Positions 53,383 to 60,983 of a DNA stretch of 64,000 nucleotides are shown here, piece after piece. This DNA comes from Halobacteriovorax marinus SJ (GTDB lineage Bacteria > Bdellovibrionota > Bacteriovoracia > Bacteriovoracales > Bacteriovoracaceae). A program made the position numbers and the translations under genes. Below the pieces are notes generated by a model. The model ran no database searches and was not told the DNA's origin. It saw only the letters and a program-made list of their open reading frames with translations. The DNA lies in NCBI RefSeq assembly GCF_000210915.2, contig NC_016620.1, positions 2,046,001 to 2,110,000 on the forward strand, read 5' to 3'. Each line of letters begins with the position of its first letter. The stretch's first letter is position 1.

Positions 53383-55860
53383 CTACATTGATTTTAACTC
53401 TTCTATTAATTCATTATATTTTTCTTTACTCATTGCAATGGTCTCACCGGCTTGATCTACAATAACAATGGTGGACATTGTAGCAACTGCACCAGCAGCT
53501 GGATAAACGGCTCCAACAACTGTAGGGGTTAAGACTAACCAACCAAACTCTGTCACAGCAAAAGTATTCCACTGCTCCTTACTGAAACCACCTGTCGCAT
53601 CCGAAAGACCACCTTCTAAAGCACGAATGGTACTATGCTTGGGAGGTCCATATTTTTCACTGAGATCTTTTGCTAATTTCTTTATCGTTATTTTATCAAA
53701 TGTCTTACTCACACCTTTTGGCATAGAGAGAACACCTGCTTCATCTAGAGCGACTCTTGCGTCGTGTGTACAAGCTTTCGAGAAACCACCCTTCTTAGCA
53801 ACATTGTGAATGGTCTCTAATTGAGCAGGAGTAATATCAATTAAGTAGTGAGATCCTGGAACATAATTGTCCAAACTCTCAAAGCTATCTGCTTTCTTAT
53901 TACTTGCTAGAGTTCTTCCATTCACTCTTCTTGGAAAGAGCCAAGAAGGTCCGTCAAATGAGAAGGCCTTCATAACTTTCTCACCATTCTCTTCAACCTC
54001 TTTAAAGTAGCGAAGAGTAATATGACCTCGTCCCGAATTGAATTCAACAACGACACTCTTTCCTCTAAGTTCTGAGGGAACCATATCTGATAACTTATAA
54101 ACTGAATTATTATTGGCAAATATCTCAACTCCTACACATAGCTCTTTATGACTAGCAAGAATTTTAGGATCAAGACATTTTCTATGTATTCCTTCAATGG
54201 TGCTTGAATGCTCAAGTGAGAAGTCCTTACATTTTTTTGAACTTCTATTTTTGATACAACTCTTAAAGAGCGCACTACTTAAAACCTCTTCCTCTGCACT
54301 CGTGGCCTTAAATGAAGACTTTGGTATATATGGATTATTTATTGCCCTTGCAATTGGTCCACTTAAAGCTGGAAGAAATGGAAGTGCATCTAGTCCACTA
54401 AGAAGCGACGCCGTTACACAGGCCTTCATATTTCTCTTTTTTAAGTAGTGAGGAGAATCATTTAATGACTTACTTGGGCAACTAAAGTTTTGATCGCTTT
54501 CACTTACTTGTTCAAGTTTATTTAACTCTTCGTTACAGGTCTCTATTGAATTATCAATACTATTAACAAAGTAAGCACTATCTGCACCTATAGCAGCTGC
54601 TCTAGATGTCAGTGCGATTCTCCCTAACTGTCCTGCTCTTACCGCAAGAGCTGCACCACCGGTCACTACTGTTAAACCAATATTTAAACTCGTTTGAGCC
54701 GCAAAGGAATTGAAGTCATTTTTCAAATTACGACTTCGATCTAAACACTCTGGAAGTTGATATAACTCCTCTCTCGCCAATTGCCTCATTCTCGATTGTG
54801 GCCCAGCACTTAACTCTTCTCTATTGAATTGGTAGGGAGTACTTTGATAAGGAATTTCTCTAAACTTTTCCTCAAACTCATCACAATTGCCACTGTCTCC
54901 ATAGAGAATACAATTACCAATTGAGATATTGCTCTTTATCTTCTCTCTCAATGCTCTCTTATTACTAATGAGCTGTTCTTTTAGATGACTTCTAAAAGTC
55001 GACGCAGACGTCTCTTCTCCATCTAAGATATTTTCTATATGCTGTGATAATTTATCCCCTTGTAGGAGAGGATACTCACCCTTTAAGAAATGGACACTGG
55101 CCTTTAATTCATTCACTTTCTTCGTTCTTAATGCAACAGCGCCACGACCACGATATTTTGACCTCACTTCTTTTATTTTTTTAGAAATTGCAATAATTGG
55201 CGCAATAGCATCTTCATAGAGATGCTCTGATAACTCACCCAACCCCATTTGAGGCTTACAAGCTTTCTTTTTAAGCTCTTCACATAGATAAGAATTCTTA
55301 GGTAAATTATATTCAGCACATGGAAGATCTAGGTCTAAGTTTCTTCCAAGTATGGAATTAATTTGAATCATTTCATTAGAGAGTTTCTGAGTGTTGTCAC
55401 CGATCTTATGTAGATAGTTATAGCTCATGGCCACTGCAACTTTCTTTTGAGACTCGACTTGTTCATGATTTTTATAATTAGTATCAAAGCACATTGAGAG
55501 TGATTTTTGAAAATAATCCTCTTTAAGCCCTAAGTCTCGAGCAGATCTATTTGCAAGAGAGCGCTCGAGCTCTGCTGACGAAATTGAATTAATTGAAGGA
55601 ACTGTTTTCTTACAACTTTGCCAAGGAGAATCACTGAGCATCCAAAAAAAGAGTCCAGTCTCACTATCATGCTCAAATTGCTTGGCCATATAAGGACAAC
55701 TTCTCTCTTCTAGAACTCGTTGACCGCACTGTACTCGAAATGGCTTATTTAAAGAATTTAGAGAGCTCTCAACTAAACCTATGAGACTAGTATCCTCCAT
55801 AGACCAAGTAGGACTAGCAAATAGAAAAAATAATAGAAATAATCTCTTCACTCTCTTCAT
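53383..55860 (-). CDS. large secreted protein with possible permuted papain-like domain
   Basis: An 825-residue precursor with a signal peptide (1-20). Residues 20-400 are helical, with cysteine pairs. Near 610-710 the order GRGHITLRYF (His613) followed later by GFSKACTHDARVAL (Cys697) matches the His-before-Cys layout of circularly permuted papain-like hydrolases. That assignment is inferred by pattern and needs a structure search. A hydrophobic segment near 772-802 may anchor it in a membrane. The next downstream gene is 8 bases away. Confidence 0.6.
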   Translation of the reverse strand: MKRVKRLFLLFFLFASPTWSMEDTSLIGLVESSLNSLNKPFRVQCGQRVLEERSCPYMAKQFEHDSETGLFFWMLSDSPWQSCKKTVPSINSISSAELERSLANRSARDLGLKEDYFQKSLSMCFDTNYKNHEQVESQKKVAVAMSYNYLHKIGDNTQKLSNEMIQINSILGRNLDLDLPCAEYNLPKNSYLCEELKKKACKPQMGLGELSEHLYEDAIAPIIAISKKIKEVRSKYRGRGAVALRTKKVNELKASVHFLKGEYPLLQGDKLSQHIENILDGEETSASTFRSHLKEQLISNKRALREKIKSNISIGNCILYGDSGNCDEFEEKFREIPYQSTPYQFNREELSAGPQSRMRQLAREELYQLPECLDRSRNLKNDFNSFAAQTSLNIGLTVVTGGAALAVRAGQLGRIALTSRAAAIGADSAYFVNSIDNSIETCNEELNKLEQVSESDQNFSCPSKSLNDSPHYLKKRNMKACVTASLLSGLDALPFLPALSGPIARAINNPYIPKSSFKATSAEEEVLSSALFKSCIKNRSSKKCKDFSLEHSSTIEGIHRKCLDPKILASHKELCVGVEIFANNNSVYKLSDMVPSELRGKSVVVEFNSGRGHITLRYFKEVEENGEKVMKAFSFDGPSWLFPRRVNGRTLASNKKADSFESLDNYVPGSHYLIDITPAQLETIHNVAKKGGFSKACTHDARVALDEAGVLSMPKGVSKTFDKITIKKLAKDLSEKYGPPKHSTIRALEGGLSDATGGFSKEQWNTFAVTEFGWLVLTPTVVGAVYPAAGAVATMSTIVIVDQAGETIAMSKEKYNELIEELKSM

Positions 55861-55924
55861 AATAATACATGAGCGTATCGGTCAATTATACTATATGCTT
55901 TAGTGAAATTGTGATTTCGGGGGT

Positions 55925-56779
55925 TTACTTAAGGTATTCTAGGTTGAAAACGCTCTCGCCCATGCAGTCAGCATTACTTCTGACTCTTTCGCACCTATTG
56001 GCCACAAAGCATCCTCTCGATAGATCTTTTACATAATCTAGGGAGCCACGAACTAGAATTCCAACGACTTCTCTACTCTTTGTTAAAAGTACTGGAGAGC
56101 CAGAGTTTCCAGCAAAAGTGTCTAGATTTGTTTTAAAGCTCTCACCACTAATCTCTTCAACTCTACCATTCATTGCAAATTTTAGAGGAAGATTAGAAGG
56201 ATGTCCGATAGTGAAAAGCTTCTCACCCTTCTTTAAAGACTTCTTAGAAATTCTTAAAGGAGTGACTCCAACTACAGAGCGATCAAGTTCAATGAGTGCA
56301 TAATCTCTCTTTCCAGAAGATCTCTTTATAACTCTCTTGCAAGAGTAGACGCTATCTCTATGGATTTTACCTTCTCGCATCTTTGATTCACTTAGGCCAA
56401 AGCTCCACAAATAATTCGAGCATGCTTTCTTACCAGTGATACAGTGTCCAGCAGTCAAGAGCCTATTGCTTGATACAAGAAAGCCCGAACAAGTAGAAAG
56501 AGTTTGTTGAGAATGAAAGGCTTCATCAGAGCATAGGTACCCATTTCTAAATTGATTTCCCATCATCTCTTCACCCAGAGTTTTAGTAGAGAAATAGTAG
56601 CTTGTTCCTTGAAGACTAAGTTTTGACTTAGCGATCATTGCACCTGTGGCATCGCCCAGCCTCTTGTACTCCAAAGAGACCTCGCTATATTCGAGTCTAT
56701 CATCCTCACCGTAGATGGCCTTCACAGAGGCATGTGAATATGAGGATAAAACTAGTGCAATAAGAAGAATAAATTTCAT
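55925..56779 (-). CDS. secreted trypsin-like serine protease 2
   Basis: A 284-residue precursor with a signal peptide (about 1-17). The triad is His112 (LTAGHC), Asp159 (RDYALIELDR) and Ser216 (GNSGSPVLL). The context IGHPSNLPLK and GILVRGSLDY matches protease 1 at 51789, so the two are paralogues. A strong bidirectional terminator follows the start side of the neighbouring region at 56834. Confidence 0.93.
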   Translation of the reverse strand: MKFILLIALVLSSYSHASVKAIYGEDDRLEYSEVSLEYKRLGDATGAMIAKSKLSLQGTSYYFSTKTLGEEMMGNQFRNGYLCSDEAFHSQQTLSTCSGFLVSSNRLLTAGHCITGKKACSNYLWSFGLSESKMREGKIHRDSVYSCKRVIKRSSGKRDYALIELDRSVVGVTPLRISKKSLKKGEKLFTIGHPSNLPLKFAMNGRVEEISGESFKTNLDTFAGNSGSPVLLTKSREVVGILVRGSLDYVKDLSRGCFVANRCERVRSNADCMGESVFNLEYLK

Positions 56780-56833
56780 GTGCCATTACTAGCACCCTAG
56801 GTAAATACTTTGAATGAGCTTTGAAAAAATGAC

Positions 56834-56870
56834 AAAAAAAAAGCCTATCCGAAGATAGGCTTATTTTTTT
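56834..56870. terminator. bidirectional terminator
   Basis: AAGCCTATC (56841-56849) and GATAGGCTT (56854-56862) with a CGAA loop, preceded by an A-run and followed by a T-run, so it works on both strands. The hairpin repeats the one behind the SWIB gene at 30712-30729. Confidence 0.9.
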
Positions 56871-56888
56871 AAAATTTGCTTCCTTGCT

Positions 56889-57018
56889 CACACGACAGGC
56901 GCTAACGCTTCTGTCATGTGCCAAGGTGCGAGCGCGCAATCCACACTCACAATGCAACACTATCGTGATTGCAATGTGCTATGGCAAACTCAGCGTCATA
57001 GTCCTATCAGGACTATGA
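56889..57018 (-). ncRNA. candidate structured RNA or structured 3' region behind fusA
   Basis: Four consecutive hairpins in about 130 bases, in a stretch that is visibly GC-richer than its surroundings. They are CACACGACAG with CTGTCATGTG (56889-56920, one mismatch); TGCG/CGCA (56927-56938); CACAATGCAA with TTGCAATGTG plus an inner CAC/GTG (56948-56978, one mismatch); and TCATAGTCCT with AGGACTATGA (56996-57018, perfect). It starts 8 bases behind the fusA stop and has no reading frame. It could be an RNA element, a repeat remnant, or part of the fusA 3' UTR. Confidence 0.35.
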
Positions 57019-57025
57019 CCGCAGG

Positions 57026-59188
57026 TTAGTCATCATTCGCAAGTTTTTCAGCTCTCTCTTTCATAACATCAGATTGGATGTTTGAAGGACAGTCATGGTA
57101 TCTTGAGAATTCCATTGTATATGTTGCTTTACCAGCAGACATTGATCTTAGGTCATTTGAGTAACCGAACATCTCAGAAAGAGGTACTTCAGCATTGATG
57201 ATAACTTCTCCACCTGGATCAGTTTCAGAACCTTGGATCATCCCTCTTCTAGAAGAAAGGTCACCAATAACACCACCCTGATACTCATCTGGAGTTGTTA
57301 CTTCAACTTTCATAATTGGCTCCATAAGAACTGGTTGAGCAGCGTTGATCGCTTTTCTCATCGCCTGTCTTGAAGCAATTCTAAAGGCCATATCAGATGA
57401 ATCAACATCGTGATACTTACCGTCTTGTAGGAAGATTTCACAGTCAATAACTGGGAACGCTGCAAGAGGACCTTTATCCATAACGTCTTGGAAACCTTTT
57501 TCACAAGCACCAATGAATTCGTTAGGAATTGAACCACCTTTAATTTCGTTGTTGAATCTAAATACTTGGTCTTCTTTCTCTTTTCTATCAGCTGCAAGTG
57601 GCTTAAGTACACCAACAACTTGACCGAATTGACCAGAACCACCAGTTTGCTTCTTGTGAGTATAATCAAAAGGAGCTTCAACTCTAATAGTTTCTCTATA
57701 GTTAACCTGTGGAGCACCAACAGTAACTTCAGCACCGAATTCACGCTTAAGTCTCTCTACGTAGATCTCAAGGTGAAGCTCACCCATACCAGCAATTCTT
57801 GTTTCACCTGATTCTTCGTCAGTGAAAACGTGGAAAGTTGGATCTTCTTTAAGGAATTTCGCAAGACCTTTAGACATCTTCGCTTGCTCGTTCTTATCTT
57901 TACAAGAAATTGAAAGCTCGATAACTGGAATTGGAACGTGGATACCTTCAAGAGAAAGCCCTACTGAATCAGAGTCACCTACGAACGTATCACCTGAAGC
58001 ACAGTCGATACCAACGATAGCAATGATATCACCAGCGTGTGCTGAATCAATATTCTCTCTATCGTTAGAGTTCATTCTAACCATTCTACCAATTCTAACT
58101 TTCTTACCAGTTCTTGAATTGAATACTGTCTCACCTTTATTAAGTGTTCCTCTATAGATTCTTGTATAAGTTAACTGTCCAAATTGCTCGTCAGTAATCT
58201 TAAACGCCATAGCCAGAAGCTCTTCTGCTGGATCTGGAGAAATCTCAACAGTCTCATCAGAAGATGTCTTAGCAGTTGGCTTAGCACAAGTAAGTGGAGA
58301 AGGAAGGTATCTAGTAACAGCTTCAAGAAGAACTTGAACACCTTTATTTTTGAATGCAGAACCCATGTAAACAGGTGTAAGAGCTAGTGACTGAACACCA
58401 ATCTTAATACACTTGTGAAGTTCTTCTTCAGTTGGCTCGTTACCTTCAAGGTATTTTTCCATAACTTCGTCGTCATACTCAGCAACGGCGTCAATCATAG
58501 TTCCTCTAAGCTCTTCAACTTGATCTGCAAGATCCGCTGGACACTCTTCTTCTCTGATATTCTCACCGTTGTCACCGTCGAAGTAGTAAGCCTTCTTAGT
58601 GATGAGATCAACAACACCGCAGAAACCGTCTTCTGCACCAATTGGATGTTGCATAAGAACTGCGTTGTGATTTAGTTTTTCAATAAGAGCATCTCTACCG
58701 TTAAAAGCATTGGCCCCCATTCTGTCCATCTTGTTTAAGAAAGCAAGTCTTGGAACATTATATCTTTTCATCTGTCTATCAACAGTAATTGACTGAGACT
58801 GAACACCAGAAACAGAACAAAGAACTAGGATAGCACCATCAAGAACTCTTAGTGATCTTTCAACTTCAACTGTAAAGTCAACGTGACCCGGAGTATCGAT
58901 AATATTAATCTTAGTATCTTTTTCGATACCGTCAGCAAAAGTTGTTCCCTTACCAGAGATACCTTTCCAAAATACAGTCGTCGCTGCAGATGTAATTGTA
59001 ATCCCTTTTTCCTTTTCTAGTTCCATGTGGTCCATCTTCGCACCGTCACCACCACCACGAACATCTTCGATTTTGTGGATCATGTCACAGTAAAAAAGGA
59101 TACGTTCAGTAAGAGTTGTCTTACCAGAGTCAATGTGTGCCGAAATACCGATATTTCTCGTTTTCGCCATCAATTTGTTGTTGATCAT
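57026..59188 (-). CDS. fusA: elongation factor G, spdEFG1/mitochondrial-EFG1-like
   Basis: Start chosen at ATG 59188, which follows GGAGAAG; a longer frame upstream is not natural. The 720-residue GTPase moves tRNAs and mRNA during translation. G1 is AHIDSGKTT. The switch I region reads KIEDVRGGGDGAKMDHMELEKEKGITI, with the longer form and Met-Glu-Leu typical of mitochondrial EFG1 and spirochaete/planctomycete spdEFG1 rather than the usual EF-G1 WMEQEQERGITI. It is not in a str operon (no rpsL, rpsG or tuf next to it), which fits a second, specialised EF-G. A companion spdEFG2 for ribosome recycling would be expected elsewhere. Confidence 0.93.
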   Translation of the reverse strand: MINNKLMAKTRNIGISAHIDSGKTTLTERILFYCDMIHKIEDVRGGGDGAKMDHMELEKEKGITITSAATTVFWKGISGKGTTFADGIEKDTKINIIDTPGHVDFTVEVERSLRVLDGAILVLCSVSGVQSQSITVDRQMKRYNVPRLAFLNKMDRMGANAFNGRDALIEKLNHNAVLMQHPIGAEDGFCGVVDLITKKAYYFDGDNGENIREEECPADLADQVEELRGTMIDAVAEYDDEVMEKYLEGNEPTEEELHKCIKIGVQSLALTPVYMGSAFKNKGVQVLLEAVTRYLPSPLTCAKPTAKTSSDETVEISPDPAEELLAMAFKITDEQFGQLTYTRIYRGTLNKGETVFNSRTGKKVRIGRMVRMNSNDRENIDSAHAGDIIAIVGIDCASGDTFVGDSDSVGLSLEGIHVPIPVIELSISCKDKNEQAKMSKGLAKFLKEDPTFHVFTDEESGETRIAGMGELHLEIYVERLKREFGAEVTVGAPQVNYRETIRVEAPFDYTHKKQTGGSGQFGQVVGVLKPLAADRKEKEDQVFRFNNEIKGGSIPNEFIGACEKGFQDVMDKGPLAAFPVIDCEIFLQDGKYHDVDSSDMAFRIASRQAMRKAINAAQPVLMEPIMKVEVTTPDEYQGGVIGDLSSRRGMIQGSETDPGGEVIINAEVPLSEMFGYSNDLRSMSAGKATYTMEFSRYHDCPSNIQSDVMKERAEKLANDD

Positions 59189-59411
59189 GTCTTCTCCAAT
59201 TGAGGTTATATTAGACTTATTTATATTAATAAAATGTATATTTTCAAAGTGGCATCTTAGAGAAATTAAGGGCATGAGTCAATCGGCAAGTTGAATCAAA
59301 ACCAGAAAATTATTGCACTTTGTCCCCGATTTCGTTGACAATATGTTACATAGTCCTTAATTAAGGCAACATATTAATTTAAAAATTCAAAAAGACGGAC
59401 CTAATTTTTTT

Positions 59412-60032
59412 ATGAAAGGCGACATCAGCAAAGAAGATCTCTACGAATCTGTAAAAACCCTCGTTGAATGCGAAATCCCCCACATACACCTAAACCAACA
59501 TAAATTATTCACTCTATTTAGCATTGCGTTCCAATATATACTCTTTCAATCGACTAAAAATCCAGGAGCTTACATCCTGAGAATCGAAGATAGTCAGCTG
59601 GCCGACAAATTGGCAAAGAAGTCCAAGGACCCTTCTACTAGAAAGTTCCTTCAATCACTTCTAGTTCCTAGAAAGTTGAAGTATGGAAAATCAATGTTCT
59701 TTCTAGACTTCTTTCACATTGGTTCATGGAATCTAACAAAGGATATTAAGTCAGAAAAACTAAAAGGTGCCATCATAGTTAAGAATACTTCTTCAAAACC
59801 TATGGAATTTATAGATACCGAAGAGGGAGAAGAAGATATTATGGCAAATCTTCCAAAAGATTACTTTCTTACGACTCTTCAAGAGAATATGCCCAAAACC
59901 ATTACAATCGCTTTTGAGCAAGAATTTGAAAATGTTGAGTCACTCTCATTTCCCTTTATCAAGAAATCAAAACCTCAATCAATTTCAGGGGTAACGATTG
60001 GTAAAGATATTGATTGGGATACCTTCGATTAA
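59412..60032 (+). CDS. cytoplasmic protein of unknown function
   Basis: A 206-residue protein without signal peptide. It begins with a helical part (EDLYESVKTLVECEIPH), has a central strand/helix region and ends in a short acidic patch. No domain was recognised. It is divergent from fusA and has no clear ribosome site at the chosen ATG, so the start is tentative. Confidence 0.55.
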   Translation: MKGDISKEDLYESVKTLVECEIPHIHLNQHKLFTLFSIAFQYILFQSTKNPGAYILRIEDSQLADKLAKKSKDPSTRKFLQSLLVPRKLKYGKSMFFLDFFHIGSWNLTKDIKSEKLKGAIIVKNTSSKPMEFIDTEEGEEDIMANLPKDYFLTTLQENMPKTITIAFEQEFENVESLSFPFIKKSKPQSISGVTIGKDIDWDTFD

Positions 60033-60106
60033 AGTATAATTTTTTTTACCTTTACTAAATAATTTATGGCCATAGTATTGTAAGAAATGCTGATACAGAG
60101 CTATTA

Positions 60107-60805
60107 ATGACTAAGATTTTTACCATATTCTTTTTAACTCTCCTATGCCACAGTCCCGTGGCCAAGATCTATCATTTTGTTGGAGCAAACTTCCCTGGAA
60201 TACTTACTCAAAATGAGAGTGGTAAATTTCACGGCAGCGCAGTTGAGATCATTGAAAAAGCTTCGAAGAAACTTCGCTTTGATTACAAAATCTCTATCGT
60301 CCCTTGGATTAGGGCCATAAGAATGGTTGAAAATAAGAAAGCAGATGTATTGATTGGGCCCTATAAGACTTCTAAGCGCGAAGAGACCATGATATTCACA
60401 GAGAATTACTTTTATAAAGATAGTATTATCCTTGTTACTTTGGCGAAGAATAAATTCAAGTGGAACGGAGACCTATCCTCCATCAAAGAGAAGAAAGTTG
60501 GAGTAGTAAGAGGCTGGGCCCTTGGAAAGAAGTTTGAAAAGGAATCGGATAATTTAGATATAACATACTCAGAATCCACGACGAATTTAGTTAGAATGCT
60601 TAAACGTGGACGTCTCGATCTTGCAATTGTTCACAATCGCAGTTTTCTAGACGATCTTAACTCTCATACTGTTAATAGAGAGGATTATAGAATTCTCACT
60701 CCCCCCCTTTCTAGTCAAAAAGGCTACTTTGCCTTCTCTAAAGAAGAGAAACTAAAGTCATTTATTCAGAAATTTAACTCTGAAATTCCTCTTCCTAAGG
60801 ACTAA
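60107..60805 (+). CDS. periplasmic amino-acid-type solute-binding protein (SBP family 3)
   Basis: A 232-residue protein with a signal peptide (about 1-19). It follows the SBP_bac_3 pattern: VGANFPGILTQNESGKFHGSAVEIIE, then VPWIRAIRMVENKKADVLIGPYKTSKREE, and a late strand VGVVRGWALGKKF. No ABC permease is next to it, so it may act as a sensor-type or scavenging binding protein. The ligand is unknown, perhaps an amino acid. Confidence 0.85.
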   Translation: MTKIFTIFFLTLLCHSPVAKIYHFVGANFPGILTQNESGKFHGSAVEIIEKASKKLRFDYKISIVPWIRAIRMVENKKADVLIGPYKTSKREETMIFTENYFYKDSIILVTLAKNKFKWNGDLSSIKEKKVGVVRGWALGKKFEKESDNLDITYSESTTNLVRMLKRGRLDLAIVHNRSFLDDLNSHTVNREDYRILTPPLSSQKGYFAFSKEEKLKSFIQKFNSEIPLPKD

Positions 60806-60983
60806 GATCCATTCCTTAATTTTTCCTCAATTTCAAAAACTGACCATTAAAAGAGCCAAGTATCCCCATTACACTTACACAAAAACAGTGCCTTAGATAT
60901 TTTTTTATTCTTTTCATAAATAAAGAATATTCTATAAATACCGATGAACTTACTGGTCTATATGGTTAATAAGGAAATCACCC

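Noticed and set aside
56880-57020. tRNA or tmRNA gene in the hairpin-rich stretch
   Set aside because: No CCA-end acceptor stem, T-loop (TTCGA) or tRNA-sized cloverleaf could be built.
57358-58675. Several frames on both strands inside fusA
   Set aside because: They are shadows of a highly conserved essential gene and show no protein-like features.
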